A DNA stretch of 42,162 bases, taken from NCBI GenBank assembly GCA_012838425.1, contig DUPG01000005.1, positions 1-42,162 on the forward strand. The letters are read 5' to 3'. Both the position numbers and the translations under genes were made by a program. The DNA is from Clostridiales bacterium (GTDB taxonomy: Bacteria > Bacillota > Clostridia > Christensenellales > CAG-138). The notes beneath the pieces were generated by a model. That model was not told the origin of the DNA, did no database searches, and was given only the letters and a program-made list of their open reading frames with translations. Each line of letters begins with the position of its first letter. Positions within the stretch are counted from its first letter, which is position 1. Below, piece by piece: positions 16,600 through 25,473 of this stretch.

Positions 16600-16628
16600 A
16601 TAATACCAGTAAAAATGCGCTATGTCAA
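16600..16628 (-). promoter_or_regulatory. SigA promoter of the TPP riboswitch-thiT transcript
   Basis: On the minus strand, perfect TTGACA (16628-16623), a 17-base spacer and TATTAT (16605-16600), about 20 bases upstream of the aptamer. Confidence 0.85.
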
Positions 16629-16673
16629 GCGTTAACTATATATCTTTCCTTAACAGGAAATACGGTTTATCGC

Positions 16674-16702
16674 TTTACAAAGCGACCCCCTTGTGCTATT
16701 AT
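16674..16702 (+). promoter_or_regulatory. SigA promoter of leuS-pyrG
   Basis: TTTACA (16674-16679), a 17-base spacer and TATTAT (16697-16702), with a ~30-base leader to the leuS ATG. It is divergent from the thiT promoter. The leader is too short for a T-box. Confidence 0.8.
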
Positions 16703-16738
16703 GGTTGTTGATTTTATTAGGGGGAGATTTCATAAATT

Positions 16739-19159
16739 ATGGCAAACAAGGTGTATGACCATAAAGCTATAGAAAAGAAATGGCAGGATATTTGGGAATC
16801 CTCGCGTTGCTTTGAAGCGAAAAACGATGCAACGCTGCCAAAGTACTATGCGCTGATTGAGTTTCCGTATCCATCGGGCGATGGTCTGCATGTCGGGCAT
16901 CCGCGCTCGAACACCGCGCTTGACATAATATCAAGAAAACGCAGAATGGAAGGCTATAATGTGCTGTTCCCCATTGGATACGACGCTTTTGGCCTGCCTA
17001 CTGAGAACTTCGCAATAAAGACAAAAACTCACCCCGCAATAATCACAAAACGCAATATTGACAGATTCAGAAGCCAGCTGAAGCGACTCGGCTTTTCATT
17101 CGATTGGTCGCGCGAGATTTCAACCGCTGACCCTTCATATTATAAATGGACACAATGGATATTCCTAAAGCTGTTTGAGCATGGCTTGGCATATAAAAAG
17201 GAAATGCCTATAAACTTCTGCCCCTCCTGCAAGATCGGTTTAGCCAATGAGGAGGTTGTTGACGGCAATTGCGAGAGATGCCACAATCCCGTTATCAGAA
17301 AGACTCTGAATCAATGGATGCTGCGCATAACCGATTACGCACAAAGGCTTATCGACGACCTTGATACAGTCGATTTTATTGAAAAAGTAAGGACACAGCA
17401 GATAAACTGGATAGGCAGAAGCGAAGGCGCGGAGCTGAACTTTAAGGTTGATGGCACAGATGAGGTTATACGCGTGTTTACAACGCGCCCCGATACGCTT
17501 TTCGGCGCAACCTACATGGTATTGGCACCCGAGCATCCGCTTATAGCTAAATTAGCTGACAAGATTACGAATATGCCCGAGGTACAGGAATACCAAAGAA
17601 GCGCCGCTAAGAAAAGCGATTTGGAACGCAGCGCGCTTTCAAAGGAAAAGACAGGCGTAGAGATAAAGGGCATAAAGGCAATAAACCCTGCGACTAAGCA
17701 GCCCATTCCTATTTGGATTTCAGACTATGTGCTGATAACCTACGGAACGGGCGCCATTATGGCTGTGCCTGCGCACGATTCGAGGGACTATGAGTTCGCG
17801 AAGCATTTTTCACTGCCAATAGTTCAGGTAGTAGCAGGCGGTAATATTGATGAAGAAGCCTACACCGACACCGAAAAAGGCACTATGATAAACTCGGGCT
17901 TTATAAACGGGCTTGAGGTAAAAGAGGCGCAAGCACGCATGATAGAATGGCTTGTTTCGGAAGGCATTGGCGAGAGAAAGGTAAACTTCAAGCTGCGCGA
18001 CTGGGTATTTTCGCGTCAACGCTATTGGGGTGAGCCCATTCCGCTTGTGTATTGCGAAAAATGCGGCTGGCAGCCCATACCCGAGAGTGAGCTTCCGCTT
18101 GAGTTGCCCGAAATAGACGACTTCTACCCTGCTGACGACGGTACTTCGCCGCTTTCACGCGCGACGGAGTGGGTAAATACCACTTGCCCCAAGTGCGGCG
18201 GAAAAGCAAAGCGCGAAACGGACACTATGCCTAACTGGGCAGGTTCGTCGGCATACTTTATAAGGTACTGCGACCCGCATAATGACAAGGAATTCGTTTC
18301 AAAGGAAGTTGCGGACTACTGGCTGCCTGTTGACTGGTACAACGGCGGTATGGAGCATACCACCCTGCACCTGTTGTATTCACGCTTCTGGCATAAGTTT
18401 TTATACGATATCGGCATTGTTTCAACACCCGAGCCGTATAAGAAGCGCACGAGCCATGGCTTAGTGCTGGGCGAAAACGGCGAGAAAATGAGCAAGTCCC
18501 GCGGGAATGTTGTAAATCCCGACACTATTGTTGACGAGATAGGCGCAGACGCTTTCAGGCTTTACGAAATGTTCATGGGGGCATTCGACCAGCCCATTCC
18601 GTGGAGCACGACAGGCGCTAAGGGCTGTAAGCGTTTTTTGGACAGAGTATGGCGTTTGCAGGATATGCTCATAGATAAGCATGCCGAAAACGGAATACGC
18701 GACTGCCTGAAAGTAAGCATACACTCTACAATTAAAAAGGTAAGCGAAGACTACGAGCGCATGAAGTTCAACACTGCTATTGCGGCTATGATGTCTTTGG
18801 TTAATGATATTTACAGCGTAGGCAGCGTAACCTATGACGAGCTGAAAACGCTTATTATACTGCTGTATCCCGTTGCTCCGCATATCTGCGAGGAAATAAA
18901 CGAGAATATGGGCTATACAGAGCCCTTGCACCATACGAAATGGGTAGAGTATGACGAGTCGGCACTGGTCGAGAACACAGTCGAAATGGCAGTTCAGGTG
19001 AACGGCAAGGTTCGCGGAAAAATAAATGTCGCAAGCGATGCCAAGCAAGACGAAATCGAGAAAATTGCGCTTGCAAGCGACGAGGTTAAGCCCTTCATAG
19101 AGGGCAAGACAATTCGCAAGATAATAGTTGTACGCAACATAGTAAACATAGTAGTTTAA
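16739..19159 (+). CDS. leuS: Leucine--tRNA ligase
   Basis: 806 aa class I synthetase, normal length for bacterial LeuRS. The HIGH signature is HVGH in [16 protein letters not shown]. The editing (CP1) domain spans roughly 215-400, with [13 protein letters not shown]. The zinc/leucyl-specific part has paired Cys (CPSC, CERC and CEKC, CPKC). KMSKS is intact in [10 protein letters not shown]. The C-terminal anticodon region ends with the [11 protein letters not shown] motif. The ATG has GGGGGAG upstream. It is cotranscribed with pyrG, 16 bases downstream. Confidence 0.97.
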   Translation: MANKVYDHKAIEKKWQDIWESSRCFEAKNDATLPKYYALIEFPYPSGDGLHVGHPRSNTALDIISRKRRMEGYNVLFPIGYDAFGLPTENFAIKTKTHPAIITKRNIDRFRSQLKRLGFSFDWSREISTADPSYYKWTQWIFLKLFEHGLAYKKEMPINFCPSCKIGLANEEVVDGNCERCHNPVIRKTLNQWMLRITDYAQRLIDDLDTVDFIEKVRTQQINWIGRSEGAELNFKVDGTDEVIRVFTTRPDTLFGATYMVLAPEHPLIAKLADKITNMPEVQEYQRSAAKKSDLERSALSKEKTGVEIKGIKAINPATKQPIPIWISDYVLITYGTGAIMAVPAHDSRDYEFAKHFSLPIVQVVAGGNIDEEAYTDTEKGTMINSGFINGLEVKEAQARMIEWLVSEGIGERKVNFKLRDWVFSRQRYWGEPIPLVYCEKCGWQPIPESELPLELPEIDDFYPADDGTSPLSRATEWVNTTCPKCGGKAKRETDTMPNWAGSSAYFIRYCDPHNDKEFVSKEVADYWLPVDWYNGGMEHTTLHLLYSRFWHKFLYDIGIVSTPEPYKKRTSHGLVLGENGEKMSKSRGNVVNPDTIVDEIGADAFRLYEMFMGAFDQPIPWSTTGAKGCKRFLDRVWRLQDMLIDKHAENGIRDCLKVSIHSTIKKVSEDYERMKFNTAIAAMMSLVNDIYSVGSVTYDELKTLIILLYPVAPHICEEINENMGYTEPLHHTKWVEYDESALVENTVEMAVQVNGKVRGKINVASDAKQDEIEKIALASDEVKPFIEGKTIRKIIVVRNIVNIVV

Positions 19160-19175
19160 TGAGGGAGATACACAA

Positions 19176-20801
19176 ATGGCTAAGCAAACAAAACTGGTGT
19201 TCATTACAGGCGGCGTAGTATCAGGCTTGGGCAAGGGAATAACCGCTGCGGCGTTAGGCAGGCTGTTAAAGTGCAGAGGGTATTCGGTGTCGATATGCAA
19301 GTTAGACCCATACTTGAATGTTGACCCCGGAACTATGAACCCGTATCAGCATGGCGAGGTATATGTTACCGACGACGGAGCGGAAACAGACCTTGACATA
19401 GGGCATTACGAACGCTTTATCAACGAGAACCTGACTAAAGCAAACAACGCAACCTCCGGACAGATATACTTAGAAGTAATAGAGAGGGAGCGCAGGGGCG
19501 GTTACAACGGCGGCACCGTTCAGCTTATTCCTCATGTTACAAATGAGATTAAGTCGCGCATACTGCAGGTTGCGAGCGTCGCAAACCCTGATGTGCTTAT
19601 CGTTGAAATCGGCGGCACGGTCGGCGATATGGAAAGCCAGCCCTTCTTGGAGTCAATTCGACAATTGAAGTGGAGTCAAGGCGTTGAAAACACCGCCTTT
19701 ATTCATGTAACGCTTGTGCCATACATAGCTTCAAGCGGCGAATTAAAGAGCAAGCCTACCCAAAACAGCGTAAAGGACCTGTTGAGCATAGGTATTCAGC
19801 CCGATGTAATAGTTTGCAGAAGCGAGGCACACCATCTCAGCCAAGAGATTCGCAATAAAATATCGCAGTTCTGCAATGTGCCGCCTGAATGTGTTATAGA
19901 GAACATGAACGCTCCCTCTTTATACAGCGTTCCCTTAATGCTTGAGGAAAACGGCTTATGCAACGTAATATGCAGGCGCTTGGGCTTAGACCCGAGAGAG
20001 CCTGACTTAAAGGAATGGACAGCAATAGTTGAACGCGAAAAGAACTCAACAGAAAAGGTAAGGATTGCTATTGTAGGCAAGTATGTTAAGCTGCACGACG
20101 CATATTTGAGCATAGTTGAAGCGCTTAACCATGCAGGAATCGCAAACGAAGTAAAGGTTGAAATTGATTGGATTTCCGCAGAGGCGGTCGACGACACAAC
20201 AGTTGGAAAGTATCTGAAAGACGCAGACGGTGTTTTAGTTCCCGGCGGCTTCGGCGAGCGCGGGCTTGAAGGAAAAATCACCGCTATAAAATATGCACGC
20301 CTGAACAAGATTCCGTATTTCGGAATATGCTTGGGTATGCAAATGGCAGTTGTAGAGTTTGTTAGGAATGTTATGGGGCTTGAGAATGCGCACACAACTG
20401 AGGTCGCGCCGCATACGCCCTACCCTGTTATAGATTTAATGCCCGATCAGGTGAATAACCTTGAAAACATAGGCGGCACCTTGCGCTTAGGCGGTTATCA
20501 ATGCAAGTTTATAGATGAAAACTCTATTTCTGCAAAGGCATACCAGTTGCCTGAGGTTCGCGAGCGTCACAGACACCGCTACGTGTTCAACAACCAATTC
20601 AGAACCGCAATAAACGCGGCTGGGTTAAAAGTAGTTGGCGTAAATGAGGAAAGAAATTTGGTTGAGGTAGTGGAATTGGAGAATCACCCATGGTTTGTTG
20701 GCGTGCAGTTCCACCCCGAATTCCGCTCACGCCCTGACGACCCGCACCCGCTTTTCAAGTCCTTCGTAAAAGCGGCATTGGATAATAAAGCGCGCAAATA
20801 A
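19176..20801 (+). CDS. pyrG: CTP synthase
   Basis: 541 aa, the normal length. It makes CTP from UTP, glutamine and ATP. The N-terminal synthase domain starts with [20 protein letters not shown] and has the [19 protein letters not shown] signature. The C-terminal class I glutamine amidotransferase domain carries PGGFGERG, the nucleophile Cys in YFGICLGMQ, and the His/Glu pair in VGVQFHPEF. The ATG follows GAGGGAG. It is second in the leuS operon and ends at a terminator 26 bases after the stop. I see no attenuator of the pyrG type upstream. Confidence 0.97.
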   Translation: MAKQTKLVFITGGVVSGLGKGITAAALGRLLKCRGYSVSICKLDPYLNVDPGTMNPYQHGEVYVTDDGAETDLDIGHYERFINENLTKANNATSGQIYLEVIERERRGGYNGGTVQLIPHVTNEIKSRILQVASVANPDVLIVEIGGTVGDMESQPFLESIRQLKWSQGVENTAFIHVTLVPYIASSGELKSKPTQNSVKDLLSIGIQPDVIVCRSEAHHLSQEIRNKISQFCNVPPECVIENMNAPSLYSVPLMLEENGLCNVICRRLGLDPREPDLKEWTAIVEREKNSTEKVRIAIVGKYVKLHDAYLSIVEALNHAGIANEVKVEIDWISAEAVDDTTVGKYLKDADGVLVPGGFGERGLEGKITAIKYARLNKIPYFGICLGMQMAVVEFVRNVMGLENAHTTEVAPHTPYPVIDLMPDQVNNLENIGGTLRLGGYQCKFIDENSISAKAYQLPEVRERHRHRYVFNNQFRTAINAAGLKVVGVNEERNLVEVVELENHPWFVGVQFHPEFRSRPDDPHPLFKSFVKAALDNKARK

Positions 20802-20827
20802 AGCGCAAAGAATCCAAAGCTAATCAA

Positions 20828-20854
20828 GAATGTGGAGCTTCTACATTCTTTTTT
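20828..20854 (+). terminator. Rho-independent terminator of leuS-pyrG
   Basis: A 9-bp stem, GAATGTGGA/TTCTACATTC region (20828-20848), with a 3-base loop is followed by six T. Confidence 0.85.
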
Positions 20855-20914
20855 ATTTGCTTTCTACTCATTATTCAATTTTTCTTTTCGGTGCTTTTGT
20901 AAGTTGATATGTTA

Positions 20915-21625
20915 TTAGAATTGAACTCTATTATCTTCCCAAGCTTCAAACATATAGCCAATGCCATATATGGTTTTTATCTGCCATTCGCGTTTGGTGT
21001 TTGGGAACTTGTTCCGCAGCCGCTTTATATGCGAATCTACTACACGAAGATGCCCATTATTCTCCCTGCCCCAAATCTCCTTCAACACTTCACGGCGGCT
21101 AATAACTCTTCCGGGATTGCAGACCAACAGCTGAAGAAGCTTAACCTCCTTAGGAGTTAGCTTTATATATCTGCCATCATACTTCACTTCGAAGTTCGTC
21201 ATATTTATTTCTAAGCTGCCGCGCCGAATTATCATATCCTGCTCGAAAAACTTAGCCTTATATCTTTTAAGCACGGCTTTTATACGAGCAACGATTTCTC
21301 TTGGGGAGCAGGGCTTTGTAATATAGTCATCAGCGCCCAATTCTAAACATATAACCTTTTCTATTTCATCAGTTACTTCTGAAACAATTATGAAAGGTAT
21401 GATATACTTGCTGCTTATTTCTCTGCATAGATCAAAGCAGCGACAGCTTGATGTAACACCGTCAACCAACAAGAGATGCGGGCAACACAGCTCAACCATG
21501 TGCAGCAAATCAGAATAGTCGCTAAAAGATACAACCTCATATTCATCTGCCGGCAATAATGGCTCAAGCTTATCGTATAATTCTAAATGTGTATCACATA
21601 TTAATATTCTTGACTTGCTTGTCAT
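20915..21625 (-). CDS. OmpR/PhoB-type response regulator with atypical receiver
   Basis: 236 aa from the ATG at 21625-21623 with TTGGAGG upstream; longer in-frame starts run into the promoter. The receiver domain is about 6-119: phosphoacceptor Asp55 in LLLVDGV, Ser82 and Lys104 (YITKP). Only one acidic residue (Asp11 in ILICDTH) fills the usual acidic pair, and the loop after Asp55 (SSCRCFDLC) departs from the usual LPxxDG. The winged-helix DNA-binding domain is about 130-230, ending in the family's IKTIYGIGYMFE. No histidine kinase gene is adjacent, so it is an orphan here. Targets are unknown. Confidence 0.88.
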   Translation of the reverse strand: MTSKSRILICDTHLELYDKLEPLLPADEYEVVSFSDYSDLLHMVELCCPHLLLVDGVTSSCRCFDLCREISSKYIIPFIIVSEVTDEIEKVICLELGADDYITKPCSPREIVARIKAVLKRYKAKFFEQDMIIRRGSLEINMTNFEVKYDGRYIKLTPKEVKLLQLLVCNPGRVISRREVLKEIWGRENNGHLRVVDSHIKRLRNKFPNTKREWQIKTIYGIGYMFEAWEDNRVQF

Positions 21626-21665
21626 TATAGTCCTCCAAATTACTGTAGATACGACCACTTTGTTA

Positions 21666-21694
21666 ATTATAGTAAACTGAATCAAAATATGCAA
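21666..21694 (-). promoter_or_regulatory. SigA promoter of the response regulator
   Basis: On the minus strand TTGCAT (21694-21689), a 17-base spacer and perfect TATAAT (21671-21666), about 40 bases before the ATG. Confidence 0.75.
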
Positions 21695-21775
21695 GTATAT
21701 TTACATCAGCTTCCATAATTTAAGACAGTTGCATTGTAAAATATTGCAGTGCTCTGAATTACATGAGCAAATATT

Positions 21776-23767
21776 TTAATTCAGTAATGCTTTTTCCTTC
21801 AAAAAGCTAAATCTTTCATAACACCTGTTTATCAGCTTTTCACTGTGCAAGAATTCACTATCCGTAACCTGCTTGGCTAAGCAAATGGTTTCATAATCAG
21901 CTTTAATCGCTAATGATTCAAGCTCGGTTTCGCCATGCTGTTTACCGCCTAATAATTCTCCCGCGCCTCTCAGCTCTAAATCCTTTTGCGCAATCTCAAA
22001 TCCGTTTGATGTGCTTGTTAAAGCTTTGAGTCTTTCACATTCGCTATCATTCGAGGATAACAGGAAGCAATAGCTCTGCTTATTGCCGCGCCCTACCCTG
22101 CCGCGCAGCTGGTGAAGCTGTGATAAGCCAAAGCGGTTTGCGGATTCTATCACCATGATATTTGCGTTTGGAATATCTACGCCGACTTCAATAACCGATG
22201 TTGAAACCAACACCTTTGTTTTGCCTGCCTTGAAATCTTCTATTGCGCTTTGCTTGTTTTTTGCGCTCATTTTGCCATGGAGCAATCCTACGGGAATATC
22301 CAACATGGCTTTTAATTCTTCGTAGGTGTCTATTACGGATATGGTAGAGTATTCGTCATCGCTGTCTATTTGCGGGCAAACCACATAGCACTGCTCGCCT
22401 GACTTCGCTTGGCTTTCTATATACTCATACATATCCGCGCGCTTACTGGTTTTTACTATATAAGTCTTAGTCTTTTGCCTGCCGTGCGGCATTTCGTTTA
22501 ATATTGATACATCTAAGTCGCCATACATAACTAATGCCAATGTACGCGGAATGGGTGTGGCGCTCATTACAAGCACATGGGGGTAAAAGTTTTCAGCGCC
22601 TTTCGATATAAGCGCGGCGCGCTGGGCTACACCGAAGCGTTGCTGTTCGTCGCAAACTATCAGAGCTAAATTGCGGAATGTAACGCCAGCCTGCAAAAGC
22701 GCATGAGTGCCTACAACATATTTTATTTCGCCACTTGCTATTTTTTCGTAGATTTTCAGCTTTTCGGCCTTTTTTACAGAACCGGTAAGAAGGCAAACCT
22801 CATCGTTGACGAACCTTTTTAGTGTTTGATAGTGCTGTGCGGCTAAAATCTCAGTGGGCGCTAAAAAAGCAGCCTGATAACCGCTAAACCCTGCGGCTAA
22901 CAGGGCGTATATAGCTATTACGGTTTTGCCCGAGCCTACATCACCCTGCACGAGCCTGTTCATAGGCATATGCTTTTCAATATCGGCTTTAACCTCGCTA
23001 ATAACTTTATGCTGACCATTTGTTAGTGAAAAAGCGAATCTTGATTGCAGGAATTCCAACACATTGCTTGTATTCAATGCCGGTGCGAACTTATTATAGC
23101 GAATTTGCCTTGCTAAGCTCTGAGCTATTCTGAATAATATAAGCTCTTCAAAAACCAAACGCTTCTTTGCTTGCTTTAACCTGTCGGCGCTTGTGGGATT
23201 ATGCAGCTCGCTTATTGCTTCGTAATATGACATAAGCGAATACCTTGCTAATATTTCCTTTGGGAGTGTTTCTTCGCACTCTGATTTGCATATGACTAAT
23301 GCTTGCTTGACTATGTCGCGCATCAATGCCTGCGAAATGCCCTTTTTCACGCTATATACAGGGAGTATGTCGGGCTTCTGTAAAAATACTGTAGGAGAAG
23401 CTAAGCGCTTGCCTTTTTTCGCATCAACTCTGCCATATGCGTAAATCCTCTGCCCTGCCGCATACTTGCCAGCCATATACGGTTGATTGAACCAATACAA
23501 GTACATTTCGCCCGTACTGTCCTTAACCTTGCATACGATTACACTTTTACCCAAGTATGAGCGCGCAAACTTAGGCGGATTTACTACTGTTAGCGTCAAT
23601 GCAGCCAACTCGCCGTCCTGCACTTCTGAAATCGTTTTTTGATTCGTGAAATCTATGTAGCTTTTGGGGAGCAGCTTCAACAAATCCATAGACGAATATA
23701 CGCCCATGGAGTTAAGAAGCGCTATACGCTTTTCGCCTAAGCCTTTTATGCTTGTAAGGTCTGTCAT
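21776..23767 (-). CDS. recG: ATP-dependent DNA helicase RecG
   Basis: 663 aa, slightly shorter than the common 680-690. It remodels stalled replication forks and Holliday junctions. The N-terminal wedge/OB domain is about 1-150, starting with a helix-hairpin-helix-like LTSIKGLGEKRIALL. Helicase motifs are GDVGSGKTVIA (Walker A), DEQQRFGVAQR (motif II), SATPIPRTLA (motif III) and QLRGRVGRG (motif VI). The C-terminus has the RecG-typical ELRGAGELLGGKQHG. Its ATG overlaps the stop of the upstream hydrolase by 4 bases (ATGA), so translation is coupled. Confidence 0.96.
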   Translation of the reverse strand: MTDLTSIKGLGEKRIALLNSMGVYSSMDLLKLLPKSYIDFTNQKTISEVQDGELAALTLTVVNPPKFARSYLGKSVIVCKVKDSTGEMYLYWFNQPYMAGKYAAGQRIYAYGRVDAKKGKRLASPTVFLQKPDILPVYSVKKGISQALMRDIVKQALVICKSECEETLPKEILARYSLMSYYEAISELHNPTSADRLKQAKKRLVFEELILFRIAQSLARQIRYNKFAPALNTSNVLEFLQSRFAFSLTNGQHKVISEVKADIEKHMPMNRLVQGDVGSGKTVIAIYALLAAGFSGYQAAFLAPTEILAAQHYQTLKRFVNDEVCLLTGSVKKAEKLKIYEKIASGEIKYVVGTHALLQAGVTFRNLALIVCDEQQRFGVAQRAALISKGAENFYPHVLVMSATPIPRTLALVMYGDLDVSILNEMPHGRQKTKTYIVKTSKRADMYEYIESQAKSGEQCYVVCPQIDSDDEYSTISVIDTYEELKAMLDIPVGLLHGKMSAKNKQSAIEDFKAGKTKVLVSTSVIEVGVDIPNANIMVIESANRFGLSQLHQLRGRVGRGNKQSYCFLLSSNDSECERLKALTSTSNGFEIAQKDLELRGAGELLGGKQHGETELESLAIKADYETICLAKQVTDSEFLHSEKLINRCYERFSFLKEKALLN

Positions 23768-24666
23768 TGTCCCATAGCGTTTATATATTTTTCGATAATC
23801 TTGTGCGCCTGCTGCGCTTCCGGCACATCAAATAACGGGAATGCGTGCCACATCTCCTCAAACTCGTATAGCTGCGCCTTGTTGCCATGAGAGATGAGGG
23901 CTTCGTAAATTCCGCGCGCGTCGTCTAATAATAATTCGTTGGTAGATGCGAATATTATAGACTCGGGCATATTCCGCAAATCGCCGAACATCGGTGAAAC
24001 ATAAGCTGCTTCCTTACTGCCCTGCGCGTATAGCGACGCGCCTCTTTCAAGCCCGAAATATGTTAGCGTGGGGTCAACATTTTCGTTTTTCTTGTATGAT
24101 GAGCCGGACAGAGTCAAATCCACCCAAGGAGAAATAGCTATTATAAGAGCAGGCAGAGAGATTTTTAGCTCTTTTAGCTTCAAGCACAGTGAAAACAGCA
24201 AACCGCCGCCTGCGGATTCTCCAAAAAGATAAATATTATTTGGCTCATAACCACACGAGAGGAGGTACTTATAGCCGTTCACAGCATCTTCCAAAGCGGC
24301 CGGGTATGGATTTTCGGGGGCTAACCTGTAATTCAGTCCTAACAGCTTCGTATTGAACCTGTATGAGAAGTAGCCGCCCATATTCCTAACATAGTTGTAG
24401 CCGCCTATTACATACGCTCCGCCATGCAGGTACAAACCAATTTTATTGGTGTTTTCGAGCACCTTTATCTTTTTAGGCGAAAACAATACAGCTTCAACAC
24501 CGTTTGCGTAGAGCTTTTCCATTTCAAGCGCGTTCTTTATCCGCGTGAATCTTTTGTGGCCGAAAGTATCCTGCACCTTGCGTTTAACCTTTATGGGAAC
24601 CTTTGAGTATATTGGCTTCACGAAATGCAGGAAACGACTAATCTTTTTGCTTTCTTCTGCTGACAA
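23764..24666 (-). CDS. Alpha/beta hydrolase (HSL/esterase, hydrolase-3 type)
   Basis: About 300 aa. HGGAYV carries the oxyanion HGG motif, GESAGGG the nucleophile Ser, and MWHAFPL the catalytic His of hormone-sensitive-lipase-type esterases. I prefer the TTG at 24666-24664, with AAGGGAGG 7 bases upstream. The frame extends to a GTG at 24705, but that codon abuts a TATAAT (24702-24697) that looks like the gene's own -10 box, so the longer form would start before transcription does. The gene is overlapped by recG. The substrate is unknown; a link to recG is probably only transcriptional. Confidence 0.85.
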   Translation of the reverse strand: MSAEESKKISRFLHFVKPIYSKVPIKVKRKVQDTFGHKRFTRIKNALEMEKLYANGVEAVLFSPKKIKVLENTNKIGLYLHGGAYVIGGYNYVRNMGGYFSYRFNTKLLGLNYRLAPENPYPAALEDAVNGYKYLLSCGYEPNNIYLFGESAGGGLLFSLCLKLKELKISLPALIIAISPWVDLTLSGSSYKKNENVDPTLTYFGLERGASLYAQGSKEAAYVSPMFGDLRNMPESIIFASTNELLLDDARGIYEALISHGNKAQLYEFEEMWHAFPLFDVPEAQQAHKIIEKYINAMGQ

Positions 24667-24696
24667 TGTAGCCTCCCTTAGTTTACTCCAAGTATT

Positions 24697-24702
24697 ATTA
24701 TA
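24697..24702 (-). promoter_or_regulatory. Possible -10 box of hydrolase-recG
   Basis: TATAAT on the minus strand, about 30 bases before the TTG start. No clear -35 is present at 16-18 bases, so this is only a candidate. Confidence 0.4.
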
Positions 24703-24749
24703 CACTATTTGAGAGAGATTTTTGGGACTTTGACAAATTCTTTACAATA

Positions 24750-24777
24750 TCAAAACAGACCTCATTCAAGGTCTGTT
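24750..24777 (-). terminator. Rho-independent terminator of the ferredoxin gene
   Basis: Perfect 9-bp stem AACAGACCT/AGGTCTGTT (24754-24762 with 24769-24777), 6-base loop, followed on the minus strand by a short T run. Confidence 0.85.
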
Positions 24778-24804
24778 CACTGTTAATGATTTGTACCTAG
24801 CTAA

Positions 24805-24978
24805 TTAGTCTTCCTCATGAGGAGCGTCAGTCGGGCAAACGCCTGCGCAAGCACCGCATGAAATGCACTTCTCAGGGTCGATTACATAACGCTCGTCGCC
24901 TTCAGAAATAGCTTCTGTGGGGCATTCGGGAGCGCAAGCACCGCATTTAATACAATTCTCATTGATAAAATAAGCCAT
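24805..24978 (-). CDS. 2[4Fe-4S] ferredoxin
   Basis: 57 aa clostridial-type ferredoxin. It has two CxxCxxCxxxCP clusters, [12 protein letters not shown] (near 10-21) and [12 protein letters not shown] (near 38-49), each binding one [4Fe-4S] cluster for low-potential electron transfer. The start is the ATG at 24978-24976; GGAGGT lies 7 bases before it. An in-frame ATG at 24993 would include that ribosome site and is rejected. The C-terminus is acidic (HEED). It is monocistronic with its own terminator. Confidence 0.96.
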   Translation of the reverse strand: MAYFINENCIKCGACAPECPTEAISEGDERYVIDPEKCISCGACAGVCPTDAPHEED

Positions 24979-25069
24979 TTGTTTTACCTCCAATTGTGAT
25001 TAGCTATATTTTAAGCGTCACAGCTTCAAAATGCAAGCAGAAAAAAGATATATTCGAATTTCAGTTTGT

Positions 25070-25098
25070 TTGACGGTACACGCTCTAAGTGCTATAAT
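25070..25098 (+). promoter_or_regulatory. SigA promoter of ylbF-mltG
   Basis: TTGACG (25070-25075), a 17-base spacer and perfect TATAAT (25093-25098), about 30 bases upstream of the first start codon. Confidence 0.85.
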
Positions 25099-25130
25099 CT
25101 CAAATAAATATTCGTGTGTGGAGGAGATAT

Positions 25131-25472
25131 ATGAATTACGATACAGCGAATAAATTGGCTCAGGAATTGAAAAACAGCGAAGAATATAGGCAATATCGCG
25201 AATTAGCCGATAAGATAAAGGAAAATGAAACCACTGTTGCCCTGCTTAAAGACTATCACAAGCTGCAGATAGAGGTGCAGTCTATGGCATTTACGGGCAA
25301 TAAAGACGAGGAAAAGATAGAAAGGCTCAAAAAGATTGGCGAGCTGCTGCAGATGAACCGCGAGGCTTCGGATTATCTGATAGCCGAATACAGGCTTAAC
25401 AGGGTTGTAAGCGATATTTATAAGATTATAGCAGACGCAATAGACTTAGATTTGAGCATGCTTGAGGCATAA
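25131..25472 (+). CDS. YlbF/RicF family regulator
   Basis: 113 aa, almost wholly helical and charged, without membrane segments or Cys. The N-terminal ANKLAQELKNSEEYRQYRELADKI and C-terminal NRVVSDIYKIIADAI segments match the YlbF/YmcA family. In Bacillus these form the Y-complex with YaaT that affects RNase Y-dependent mRNA maturation and development. Only this one member is present here. The start is the ATG at 25131, directly after GTGGAGGAGATAT. It is first in an operon with mltG, one base separating stop and start. Confidence 0.85.
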   Translation: MNYDTANKLAQELKNSEEYRQYRELADKIKENETTVALLKDYHKLQIEVQSMAFTGNKDEEKIERLKKIGELLQMNREASDYLIAEYRLNRVVSDIYKIIADAIDLDLSMLEA

Positions 25473-25473
25473 T

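Noticed and set aside
18461-19300. 279-codon minus-strand frame across the leuS end and pyrG start
   Set aside because: Spans two certain genes on the opposite strand, has no ribosome site and no domain.
19796-20395. 199-codon minus-strand frame opposite pyrG
   Set aside because: Antisense by-product of a highly conserved gene; no start signal.
21754-21784. 8-bp inverted repeat CTGAATTA/TAATTCAG at the recG end as a terminator
   Set aside because: AT-rich, 15-base loop and no T run after it on the minus strand.
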